Shown here: piece after piece, positions 1 to 5,174 of the stretch
Layout: each line of letters opens with the position of its first letter
Numbering within the stretch: position 1 is the stretch's first letter
Assembly (NCBI GenBank): GCA_900554455.1
Contig: USHT01000099.1
Location: 1 to 5,174, forward strand
Reading direction: 5' to 3'
Length of the DNA stretch: 5,174 nt
From: an uncultured Collinsella sp.
Lineage (GTDB): Bacteria > Actinomycetota > Coriobacteriia > Coriobacteriales > Coriobacteriaceae
Made by a program: the position numbers and the translations under genes
Notes under the pieces: model-generated
Databases searched by the model: none
Told to the model about the DNA's origin: nothing
Seen by the model: the letters and a program-made list of their open reading frames with translations, nothing else

Positions 1-596
1 TTATCGCCCTAGTGTTTGTTGCAATCATCATCTTGCTGGACGCCATCATTTACCTGCCGTTCTTGAAGGCGTACGATAAGCTGCTCTGCGACCAGGAGGC
101 CGAGCGCGCCGCCGAGCTGGGTCTCGAGTCCGATGGTGCTGCTGCCATCGCCGCCAACGCCCCTGCGCCCGCTGTCGAGCAGGCTACCGCTTCCGTCGAG
201 ACGACTGTTGCCGCCGCCGACAACAAGCCTGTCGTCGATCAGCCCGAGCCCGCTGCCGACGCATCCGTTAAGAAGGACGTCGATGGCCTGAAGGTCCTCG
301 TCCTGTGCGCCGGCGCCGGCACCTCTGCCATGCTTGCCAACGCCATCAAGGAAGGTGCCGCGCAGACCGGAGAGAACATCGCTTCCTCCGCAGGCGCCTA
401 TGGCCAGCATACTGCCATCATGGATCAGTACGACGTCATCGTGCTCGCCCCGCAGGTTCGTAGCTACTACAACGACATGAAGGCCGACACCGATCGTCTG
501 GGCATTAAGCTGCTCGCTCCCCGCGGTAAGGAATATATCGACCTCACCCGCGACCCCGCTGGCGCCATCAAGTGGCTCCGCGAGAACCTCGACTAG
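1..596 (+). CDS. lacE: PTS lactose-type EIICB permease, 3' end (5' partial)
   Basis: This is the C-terminal part of a lactose/cellobiose-family PTS permease, the membrane protein that imports the disaccharide and phosphorylates it. The reading frame is open from base 3 and enters from outside the window, so the true start is not seen; a GTG at base 12 is internal. The first visible residues form a hydrophobic stretch (IALVFVAIIILLDAIIYLP), the last EIIC transmembrane helix. Next comes an Ala/Pro/Val-rich flexible linker of about 55 residues, then a complete EIIB domain of about 100 residues. That domain opens with KVLVLCAGAGTSAMLANAI. Its cysteine, encoded at 306-308, is the expected phosphorylation site, accepting phosphate from EIIA. 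The end (GIKLLAP, EYIDLTRDP) also fits the EIIB lactose family. The lacG gene 76 bases downstream makes lactose the likely substrate, but cellobiose-type permeases share this fold, so substrate specificity is inferred from context. EIIA (LacF) must be encoded elsewhere. Confidence 0.9.
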   Translation, partial: IALVFVAIIILLDAIIYLPFLKAYDKLLCDQEAERAAELGLESDGAAAIAANAPAPAVEQATASVETTVAAADNKPVVDQPEPAADASVKKDVDGLKVLVLCAGAGTSAMLANAIKEGAAQTGENIASSAGAYGQHTAIMDQYDVIVLAPQVRSYYNDMKADTDRLGIKLLAPRGKEYIDLTRDPAGAIKWLRENLD

Positions 597-611
597 TTTC
601 CTCTCTCTGTT

Positions 612-638
612 GGTGCCCGGATCCCTAGTTCGGGCACC
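612..638 (+). promoter_or_regulatory. Intercistronic hairpin between lacE and lacG
   Basis: GGTGCCCG (612-619) pairs perfectly with CGGGCACC (631-638) around an 11-base loop, 16 bases after the lacE stop codon. The following bases (TCTCCCTATTCG) are pyrimidine-rich but not a true U-run. It is therefore at best a weak terminator, and more likely an attenuator, RNA-stability or processing element that sets the ratio of lacE to lacG message. The structure is seen; the role is inferred. Confidence 0.55.
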
Positions 639-658
639 TCTCCCTATTCGTATCCCAC

Positions 659-666
659 AGAAAGGA
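659..666 (+). promoter_or_regulatory. Ribosome binding site of lacG
   Basis: AGAAAGGA lies 6 bases before the ATG at 673. This spacing favours ATG 673 over the in-frame ATG at 685 (Met5). Confidence 0.7.
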
Positions 667-672
667 TGACTC

Positions 673-2094
673 ATGACCAACCCCATGCAGTTCCCCGACG
701 GCTTTGTATTTGGCGGCGCCACCGCCGCTTACCAGGTTGAGGGTGAGACCCGCACGCACGGCAAGGGCAAAGTGCCCTGGGACGATTTCCTGGCAGCCCA
801 GGGTCGCTTCTCCCCCGATCCCGCAAGCGACTTCTACAACAAGTACCCGGTCGATATCGACCTGTGCCAGCGTTTCGGCATCAACGGCATCCGTGTCTCC
901 ATCGCTTGGAGCCGCATCTTCCCCAGTGGCACCGGCGAGATCAACCCCGAGGGTGTTGCCTTCTATCACGAGCTTTTCGCCACCTGCAACAAAGCTGGCG
1001 TTATCCCCTATGTCACGCTCGATCACTTCGATACGCCCGAGGCCTTTTACCAGAACGGCGGCGAGGGCTTCCTGACGCGCACGACGATCGACGCCTTTGT
1101 CGAGTACGCCAAGTTCTGCTTTGCCGAGTTCACCGAGGTCAAGCACTGGTTTACCTTTAACGAGATTCCCGCGACCGCCGAGGGCAGCTTTATCGTCGGC
1201 AACTGGCCGCACGGCGAGAAGTATCGCCTGGACAAGGCCTTCCAGCTCATGCACAACATGATGGTTGCCCACGCCAAGGCTGTCGTCGCCTTCCATGAGG
1301 GCGGCTTTGAGGGCGAGATCGGCATTGTCCAGAACCTGGAGCCCAAGTATCCCCTCGACCCCAACAATGCCGCCGACTGCGAGGCAGCTCGCATGGCCGA
1401 CGTCATCAACAACCGCTGGGTACTCGACGCCACCTTCCGCGGCCACTATGCAGCTGACACCATGGAGGCTGCGACCAAGCTGGCCCATATCGCCGGCGGC
1501 GAGCTCGACGTCCGCGACGAGGACATCGCCGCGCTGACCGCCGCACTCCCCTACAACGATTGCCTGGGCGTCAACACCTACAAGTGCCAGTTCCTGCGTG
1601 CCGCCGAGGGCGAAAACGACATCAACCACAATGGCACCGGCGACAAGGGCTCCTCGCGCTGGTTCCTCAAGGGCGTGGGCGAGTCATGCGTGCGCGAAGG
1701 CGTACCCACCACCGATTGGGACTGGATCATCTATCCCGAGGGCCTCTACGACCTGTTGCTCCGCATTAAGAACGATTACCCCAACTACAAGAAGATCTAC
1801 ATCACCGAGAACGGCATGGGCTATAAGGACGACTTCGAGGATGGCTTTATCGACGACGCCCCTCGTATCGACTACATGCGCCAGCATCTCGCGTGGATCC
1901 TCAAGGCGATCGACGGCGGCGTGAACGTTGACGGCTACTTTGTGTGGTCGCTGCAGGACCAATTCTCCTGGACCAACGGCTACAACAAGCGCTATGGCCT
2001 GTTCTACATCGACTTCGAGACCCAGAAGCGCTACCCCAAGGCGAGCGCGTACTGGTACAAGAACGTCTCGGAGACCGGCCTGCTTATGGCCTAA
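673..2094 (+). CDS. lacG: 6-phospho-beta-galactosidase (GH1)
   Basis: This cytoplasmic glycoside hydrolase family 1 enzyme hydrolyses lactose-6'-phosphate, delivered by the PTS, to galactose-6-phosphate and glucose. The protein has 473 residues, against about 470 for known LacG proteins, and looks intact. The N-terminal GH1 signature (FVFGGATAAYQVEG) spans residues 11-24. The acid/base glutamate is Glu164 in TFNEI, and the nucleophile is Glu379 in YITENG. The phosphate-binding group seen in Lactococcus LacG is kept as Ser432, Lys439 and Tyr441 in FSWTNGYNKRYG. Trp433, next to that serine, is typical of phospho-galactosidases; phospho-beta-glucosidases usually have a small or Met residue there. 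Long stretches such as TDWDWIIYPEGLYD and KNDYPNYKKIYITENG recall Gram-positive LacG from memory. It follows lacE on the same strand and is probably co-transcribed with it, ending at a strong terminator. Residue equivalences come from remembered family sequences, not an alignment. Confidence 0.96.
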   Translation: MTNPMQFPDGFVFGGATAAYQVEGETRTHGKGKVPWDDFLAAQGRFSPDPASDFYNKYPVDIDLCQRFGINGIRVSIAWSRIFPSGTGEINPEGVAFYHELFATCNKAGVIPYVTLDHFDTPEAFYQNGGEGFLTRTTIDAFVEYAKFCFAEFTEVKHWFTFNEIPATAEGSFIVGNWPHGEKYRLDKAFQLMHNMMVAHAKAVVAFHEGGFEGEIGIVQNLEPKYPLDPNNAADCEAARMADVINNRWVLDATFRGHYAADTMEAATKLAHIAGGELDVRDEDIAALTAALPYNDCLGVNTYKCQFLRAAEGENDINHNGTGDKGSSRWFLKGVGESCVREGVPTTDWDWIIYPEGLYDLLLRIKNDYPNYKKIYITENGMGYKDDFEDGFIDDAPRIDYMRQHLAWILKAIDGGVNVDGYFVWSLQDQFSWTNGYNKRYGLFYIDFETQKRYPKASAYWYKNVSETGLLMA

Positions 2095-2116
2095 CTTTTG
2101 CCGCATACCCCCTGTC

Positions 2117-2165
2117 GGCCGCATGCGAATCCCTCCACGGGTTCGCATGCGGCCTTATTTGTTTT
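2117..2165 (+). terminator. Rho-independent terminator after lacG
   Basis: A perfect 13-base stem, GGCCGCATGCGAA (2117-2129) with TTCGCATGCGGCC (2142-2154), encloses a 12-base loop that can add a CCC/GGG inner stem. It is followed by the U-rich tract TTATTTGTTTT. It starts 22 bases after the lacG stop codon, so it ends the lac transcript and insulates the fic gene from read-through. Confidence 0.92.
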
Positions 2166-2182
2166 GGCTCGGCCCGAGCTGG

Positions 2183-2251
2183 CCGTTTGTCTCAATCTGT
2201 AACATCTAGCAGGGATTTTCGGTCCTATCTGTTACAGATCGAGACAAACGG
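2183..2251. repeat. Palindromic repeat, copy 1 of a tandem pair
   Basis: The left arm (2183-2204) and right arm (2230-2251) are reverse complements over 22 bases with one mismatch (A2194 against C2240). The core motif is TCTCGATCTGTAACA, with an A in place of the first G in this left arm. The loop is exactly 25 bases, and its TAG (2207-2209) and CTA (2225-2227) can pair to lengthen the stem. The arm and loop layout is shared with copy 2, 80 bases downstream, so these are two copies of one element. It could be a REP/MITE-like intergenic repeat or a binding site. There is no coding capacity and no U-run on either side that would make it an ordinary terminator. Confidence 0.8.
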
Positions 2252-2269
2252 GTAGCCCGAAGCAGAATA

Positions 2270-2324
2270 TCTCGATCTGTAACACATAGCCCACTTTCGA
2301 CCGTCTACCTGTTACAGATCGAGA
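2270..2324. repeat. Palindromic repeat, copy 2 of a tandem pair
   Basis: TCTCGATCTGTAACA (2270-2284) and TGTTACAGATCGAGA (2310-2324) are perfect 15-base reverse complements around a 25-base loop, the same loop length as copy 1. TAG (2287-2289) and CTA (2305-2307) occupy the same loop positions as in copy 1, while most other loop bases differ. Conserved arms with variable loops suggest selection on the hairpin or on the arm sequence rather than a very recent duplication. The two copies are separated by 18 unrelated bases. Confidence 0.8.
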
Positions 2325-2379
2325 CAATAAGATAGTCAAATCCGAACTTTCCAAGCAGTTATGAACCATGGTTTCCAGT

Positions 2380-2454
2380 TTTCGGTATCACGAACATACT
2401 TTCGGTATCATTTAATGGTATTATGATATCGAAAGTATGTTCGTGATACCGAAA
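2380..2454. promoter_or_regulatory. Large phased inverted-repeat operator upstream of fic
   Basis: A 32-base left arm (2380-2411) matches the reverse complement of the right arm (2423-2454) at 31 of 32 positions; the one exception is a G/T pair (2405/2429). The arms are built from four copies of an 11-base half-site, TTTCGGTATCA. Two are direct at 2380 and 2400. Two are inverted at 2424-2434 (one base changed) and 2444-2454. Spacing within each arm is exactly 20 bases, about two helical turns. The 11-base centre overlaps the candidate -10 box, and the right arm ends against the ribosome binding site. This is the geometry of an operator bound cooperatively by a dimeric repressor. The Fic protein's own winged-helix-like region is the obvious candidate binder, though that is inference. 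Confidence 0.8.
2416..2424 (+). promoter_or_regulatory. Candidate extended -10 promoter of fic
   Basis: TGGTATTAT fits the extended -10 form TGnTATAAT with one mismatch and sits in the centre of the inverted repeat. No good -35 box lies 16-18 bases upstream, which an extended -10 can tolerate. Transcription would start near 2431, giving a leader of about 32 bases, and repressor on the flanking half-sites would block polymerase. An overlapping TATGAT (2422-2427) is an alternative -10. Confidence 0.45.
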
Positions 2455-2458
2455 GGAG
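2451..2458 (+). promoter_or_regulatory. Ribosome binding site of fic, abutting the operator
   Basis: GAAAGGAG lies 4 bases before ATG 2463 and fixes the start. Its first four bases are the last four of the inverted repeat. A read-through transcript carrying both arms could therefore fold right up to the GGAG, whereas the gene's own transcript would carry only the right arm. Confidence 0.65.
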
Positions 2459-2462
2459 CCGC

Positions 2463-3695
2463 ATGCGCCAGTTCGATTACACCACAGTCCCAGCGGAACT
2501 CGAAGCAACTCCAATCACCAACCTCCTCCTCTCGATACGCGAGCATAAAGGCCGTCAGCTTGCTCTGAGTCAAGTCAAACCCGAGCTTCTATCGTCCCTA
2601 ATGGAGGAGGCTAAGATCCAAAGCACCCGATCCTCCAACGGACTTGAAGGAATTGTTACCACCCAAAAAAGACTCAAAGCAATCATGGCATATTCCACCA
2701 AGCCAAGCTCCCGCGCAGAGGAAGAAATCGCTGGATACCGAGATGCGCTGTCGCTTATTCACGAACAGCACGATTTCATTCCCGTAACACCATCGGTCAT
2801 TTTGCAGTTGCATCGTGACCTCATGGCACACACAGCAATCTCGTATGGGGGCCATTGGAAAGACAGCGATAACGAAATCGTCTCCATTGACGATCAAGGT
2901 AATCGATTTGTGCGCTTTAGGCCTCCTTCGGCTCTAGCAACCCCGGGACTTATCGAAGAAGCCTGTCGGTCCCTCAACGACGCCTTATCTCGCCAAGTTT
3001 GCGATCCCCTCCTTATATCGCTCCGCTTTATCTTCGATTTTGTTAGCATTCATCCCTTCAACGATGGCAATGGCAGGATGAGCCGGCTCCTTACAACGCT
3101 GCTGCTCGAAAAGACTGGATACGACGTTGCGCGTTACATCAGCATCGAACGACTTATTGAAGACAACAAAGCGCTTTACTACAACGCTCTCGCTGCAAGC
3201 TCCACTGGATGGAATGAAAATCAAAACACCGAAGTACCCTTTATCCGTTTCATGCTCGGAACAACCCTGGCCGCCTACCGACAGCTCGAGCAGCGTACCT
3301 TAATTGAATCAAGCACTCGTCCCATGTCGAAGCAAGCGCGCATCGCTGTTCTATTTCAACAGAGACCCGGCGTCATTAAGAAATCCGACATCCGGTCCAA
3401 CTGCCCCGATATCAGCGAGGTAACCGTTAAACGAACCCTCGGCCAGCTTGTTAGTTGCAGCGCAATCGAAAAAACAGGAGCGGGTCGTTCGACGGGCTAC
3501 ATACTCAAAGACGTCCATGCTCTAGAACTATTCTTGCAAGCCACAATACCCGATGGCGAGGCCGCAATAACAAAAGAGGCTCCAAAGGATAAGCTCCTTG
3601 AACGTGTAAACCACGCCGAGGATGAAAGCAGAGAAGGGCTCTATGAAGACTACGATTCATTCTCAATGGACATAAAGACGAAATACGGAGTCTAG
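2463..3695 (+). CDS. Fic-domain protein, probable AMP-transferase with C-terminal winged helix
   Basis: This is a 410-residue Fic protein of the type that transfers AMP from ATP to hydroxyl side chains of target proteins (AMPylation). The catalytic loop is complete: HPFNDGNGRMSR at residues 197-208, with catalytic His197, Asp201 for metal binding and the glycine-rich anion-binding turn. An N-terminal motif S58-N-G-L-E62-G63 fits the inhibitory (S/T)xxxE(G/N) signature. Glu62 should obstruct ATP in cis, which makes this a self-inhibited class II Fic that needs no separate antitoxin. The N-terminal region resembles Fic_N. Residues about 288-350 look like a winged helix: a helix-turn-helix stretch around ISEVTVKRTLGQLV followed by a GAGRSTGY wing. 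This layout recalls SO4266 of Shewanella. An acidic tail (about 362-410) follows. The gene has its own promoter and operator and converges on the DeoR-family gene. It uses AGA, ATA and A/T-ending codons more than lacG, suggesting transfer. The target protein is unknown. Confidence 0.93.
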   Translation: MRQFDYTTVPAELEATPITNLLLSIREHKGRQLALSQVKPELLSSLMEEAKIQSTRSSNGLEGIVTTQKRLKAIMAYSTKPSSRAEEEIAGYRDALSLIHEQHDFIPVTPSVILQLHRDLMAHTAISYGGHWKDSDNEIVSIDDQGNRFVRFRPPSALATPGLIEEACRSLNDALSRQVCDPLLISLRFIFDFVSIHPFNDGNGRMSRLLTTLLLEKTGYDVARYISIERLIEDNKALYYNALAASSTGWNENQNTEVPFIRFMLGTTLAAYRQLEQRTLIESSTRPMSKQARIAVLFQQRPGVIKKSDIRSNCPDISEVTVKRTLGQLVSCSAIEKTGAGRSTGYILKDVHALELFLQATIPDGEAAITKEAPKDKLLERVNHAEDESREGLYEDYDSFSMDIKTKYGV

Positions 3696-3802
3696 TCATA
3701 TCTCAGAATAGCCTCATCCTTGTTGCCCAAAGTTATTTTCGCGTCATTGTAAAGCGGTACCCCCGCGCCGGCAGAGGGCAGAAGTATCGCCTGCAGCGTT
3801 AG

Positions 3803-4567
3803 CTAGCAGATGACCTGCGTGTGCTCCTCGATGGCGGCACGATCTTCGGCGGTAATACCCGGCTCGCACACCACGGCGTCCAAACTGTCCAGGCGGCAGA
3901 AGGTGTAGAAGTCGCGCTTGCCGATCTTGCTGGAGTCGGCGATGAGGTAGCGTGAATCGGCCTTGCTAAAGGCGAGCTGCTGGATGCGGCCCTCTTCCAT
4001 GTTAGACGTAGACACGTCGCCGTCCAGAATGCCGTTTGCGCCGATAAAGGCTGCGTCGATCCCCAGTGCGCGCAAGGTGTCCTCGGCCGTGGGGCCCACA
4101 AAGGCGGCAGTGCGGCGACGGTACATACCGCCCACGAGACACAGGTCGCAGTCTTCGCGCGCCTCGAGCAGATTAAACACCGAAAGCGAATTAGTCACGA
4201 TGCGTAGGCGGCACGCCGGCAGCATCGAGGCCATCTGCTCAACTGTAGTGCCCGTCCCCAAAAAGATGGTCGAGCCCTCCTCGATGAGCCCAACGGCGCG
4301 GCGCGCAATCTGCAGCTTTTCTTCGGCATGCTTGGTACGCTTTTCGCTGTGCGAGTACTCGTGGCGCAACATAGCGTGGGGACGGCCCTGTGCACTGCGG
4401 GCGCCGCCGTGCACGCGCTCGATCTCGCCCAGGCTCGCAAGCTCCTCAAGGTCACGGCGGATCGTCATATCCGAGACGCCTAACGCATCCGAAATCTCCT
4501 TGACCGAGACCGTTCCCTGTTCCTCGAGCAGCTGCCGAACCTTATCCTGTCGCTCTGCCTTAATCAC
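3803..4567 (-). CDS. DeoR/GlpR-family transcriptional repressor, LacR-like
   Basis: This 254-residue cytoplasmic regulator has the full DeoR-family layout. Residues 6-57 form the winged helix-turn-helix (VSVKEISDALGVSDMTIRRDLEELASLG, then the IERVHGGA wing). Residues about 80-235 form the sugar-phosphate sensor domain, with FLGTGTT (102-108), VTNSL (124-128), LVGG (144-147) and DSSKIGKRDF (211-220). The FLGTGTT and SSKIG forms recall the LacR subgroup, which is induced by tagatose-6-phosphate in Gram-positives; this is remembered likeness, not tested. Lying beside lacE-lacG and divergent from galM, it probably represses the lactose locus and itself. The start is a GTG (bases 4565-4567 read on the minus strand) with GAGGA 6 bases upstream, and no in-frame ATG lies nearer. 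The length is normal for the family and there is no sign of damage. Family assignment is firm; effector and targets are inferred. Confidence 0.95.
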   Translation of the reverse strand: MIKAERQDKVRQLLEEQGTVSVKEISDALGVSDMTIRRDLEELASLGEIERVHGGARSAQGRPHAMLRHEYSHSEKRTKHAEEKLQIARRAVGLIEEGSTIFLGTGTTVEQMASMLPACRLRIVTNSLSVFNLLEAREDCDLCLVGGMYRRRTAAFVGPTAEDTLRALGIDAAFIGANGILDGDVSTSNMEEGRIQQLAFSKADSRYLIADSSKIGKRDFYTFCRLDSLDAVVCEPGITAEDRAAIEEHTQVIC

Positions 4568-4573
4568 GATGAA

Positions 4574-4578
4574 TCCTC
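4574..4578 (-). promoter_or_regulatory. Ribosome binding site supporting the GTG start of the DeoR-family gene
   Basis: On the minus strand GAGGA is followed by 6 bases and then GTG, the normal spacing. It supports GTG as the start codon at 4567. Confidence 0.65.
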
Positions 4579-4602
4579 GCCGTTCTTTGCGCGTATATCA
4601 TT

Positions 4603-4625
4603 CAAACAATAACGAACAAATTGTA
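4603..4625 (-). promoter_or_regulatory. Candidate promoter and operator of the DeoR-family gene
   Basis: Read on the minus strand, TACAAT (4620-4625) is a good -10 box, directly followed by TTGTTCGTTATTGTTTG. TTGTT occurs twice, exactly 10 bases apart (plus-strand AACAA at 4605 and 4615), with CGTTA between. T-rich repeats of the TTCGTT/TTGTTT kind with about one helical turn of spacing are common DeoR-family operators, so autorepression is plausible. No convincing -35 box was found, which keeps confidence low. Confidence 0.35.
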
Positions 4626-4690
4626 TCAGACTCGCGCGCGTCAGAAATGAACGCCCGCACAGCTCCAATCATCACTTTTTTGAGAAAAAT

Positions 4691-4710
4691 ACCCCCTGCT
4701 TTAGTGGGGT
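4691..4710. repeat. Short inverted repeat in the DeoR-galM gap
   Basis: ACCCC (4691-4695) and GGGGT (4706-4710) are reverse complements around a 10-base centre. They lie just upstream of GATAAT (4716-4721), a possible galM -10 box without a clear -35 box. It could be a small operator for galM, or on the minus strand a weak hairpin followed by ATTTTT. At 5 bases per arm, chance is a serious alternative. Confidence 0.3.
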
Positions 4711-4764
4711 GTAGTGATAATCTCGCCTGTTCGCGCTACAGTTTGTCCGAAATACCTCGATGTT

Positions 4765-4768
4765 AGGA
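4765..4768 (+). promoter_or_regulatory. Ribosome binding site of galM
   Basis: AGGA lies 5 bases before the ATG at 4774 and supports that start. Confidence 0.6.
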
Positions 4769-4773
4769 ACCAA

Positions 4774-5174
4774 ATGATCACTTCCGAGCTTTTCGGCACC
4801 GCGCCGTGCGGTACCCCCGTTCATCGTTACACCCTCAACGGGCCCGAGATCTGCGTTCGCATTATGGACTATGGCGCCACCGTGCTGGGCATCGACGTGC
4901 CCGACATTCCCGGCAACGTGCGCGATGTGGTGCTGGGCTTCGATAAGCTCGAGGATTACTTTGACAACCCCGCCTGCTTTGGCGCGACCATCGGCCCCGT
5001 GGCCAACCGCACTGCAGGTGCCACGATCACTATCGCTGGCACGGACTGGCATATGCCGGCCAACGAAGGCGCCAACAACCTGCACAGCGACCTTGAGCAT
5101 GGTCTGCACAAGCGCGTGTGGGACGTTGAACTCGACGAGACTCACAACGCCGTTCGCATGACCACCTCGCTTGA
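4774..5174 (+). CDS. galM: Aldose 1-epimerase (mutarotase), 3' partial
   Basis: The frame from ATG 4774 stays open to the window edge, giving the first 133 residues of a protein that is usually about 340 long. It catalyses interconversion of alpha and beta anomers of galactose and glucose in the cytoplasm, feeding sugar released from galactosides into catabolism. The N-terminal family features are clear: the MDYGATVLGIDVPD strand pair (31-44), DVVLGFD (51-57), FGATIGPVANRTAG (69-82) with the substrate-binding Arg79 in the NR pair, and NNLHSD (101-106) with His104 in the place of the conserved active-site histidine. Most homologues read LHGG where this one reads LHSD. The second catalytic histidine and the catalytic glutamate lie beyond the window. 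It is divergent from the DeoR-family gene, as expected for a sugar gene controlled by a neighbouring repressor. Confidence 0.93.
   Translation, partial: MITSELFGTAPCGTPVHRYTLNGPEICVRIMDYGATVLGIDVPDIPGNVRDVVLGFDKLEDYFDNPACFGATIGPVANRTAGATITIAGTDWHMPANEGANNLHSDLEHGLHKRVWDVELDETHNAVRMTTSL

Noticed and set aside
9..1629. Long open frames on the minus strand across lacE and lacG (237 and 334 codons)
   Set aside because: They lie opposite clearly real genes, match no family I recognise, and are the expected by-product of strong G/C third-position bias.
2183..2324. CRISPR array
   Set aside because: The repeats alternate in orientation and form hairpins with 25-base loops. There are only two units and no cas genes.
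2118..2467. GCCGCATGCG occurs both in the lacG terminator stem (2118-2127) and at the fic start codon (2458-2467), possibly a target-site duplication
   Set aside because: It is only 10 bases of palindromic, GC-rich sequence, and each copy is explained by its own role. There are no terminal inverted repeats or transposase between them.
2463..2700. A separate small antitoxin gene next to fic
   Set aside because: No small frame with a ribosome binding site is present, and the inhibitory motif lies inside the Fic protein itself.
3754..3766. GCGG/CCGC hairpin as terminator for the convergent fic and DeoR-family genes
   Set aside because: The stem is only 4 bases with no proper U-run in either direction. 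The 107-base gap between the two stops holds no convincing terminator.
3963..4766. 267-codon plus-strand frame opposite the DeoR-family gene
   Set aside because: Its sequence is Ser/Arg-rich shadow translation of a well-supported gene, with no recognisable domain.
4568..4773. Riboswitch or small RNA in the DeoR-galM gap
   Set aside because: Only short repeats and weak promoter-like boxes are visible; no known riboswitch core or stable multi-helix fold was recognised.

Overview
The window looks like a chromosomal piece of a high-GC Gram-positive bacterium. Coding sequence favours G/C in third positions, the sugar transporter is a Firmicutes/Actinobacteria-type phosphotransferase, and Shine-Dalgarno sites are clear. 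The combination recalls Coriobacteriia such as Collinsella; that assignment comes from general resemblance, not from a search.

Layout, left to right. (1) Bases 1-596 are the 3' end of a lactose-type PTS permease: the last EIIC membrane helix, an Ala/Pro-rich linker and a complete EIIB domain with its phosphorylatable cysteine. (2) After a 76-base gap holding a small hairpin comes lacG (673-2094), a complete 6-phospho-beta-galactosidase. It closes with a strong intrinsic terminator (2117-2165). (3) A 368-base gap (2095-2462) is dense in structure. It holds two tandem copies of a hairpin-forming repeat, each with a 25-base loop, and then a nearly perfect 32-base inverted repeat built from four phased copies of an 11-base half-site. 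That second repeat wraps the promoter of the next gene. (4) Bases 2463-3695 encode a 410-residue Fic protein, a probable AMP-transferase. It has a complete catalytic motif, a built-in N-terminal inhibitory motif and a C-terminal winged-helix-like region. (5) On the opposite strand, 3803-4567 encode a DeoR/GlpR-family repressor resembling LacR. (6) Divergent from it across 206 bases, 4774-5174 is the 5' part of an aldose 1-epimerase gene (galM), cut by the window edge.

The outer genes form a coherent lactose or galactoside utilisation locus. The permease imports and phosphorylates the disaccharide, LacG splits it to galactose-6-phosphate and glucose, GalM equilibrates free sugar anomers, and the DeoR/LacR-like protein is a likely sugar-phosphate-responsive repressor. 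The genes for EIIA (lacF) and for the tagatose-6-phosphate pathway are not in view. The fic gene has no evident metabolic link. It is more A/T-rich than its neighbours, is insulated by a terminator and palindromes, and carries its own operator-like promoter, so it reads as an autonomous accessory module lodged between lacG and the regulator.

The most interesting feature is the fic module. A Fic enzyme that seems to carry both its own inhibitor and its own DNA-binding domain sits directly behind an unusually large, helically phased operator. The second is the tandem palindromic repeat just upstream.
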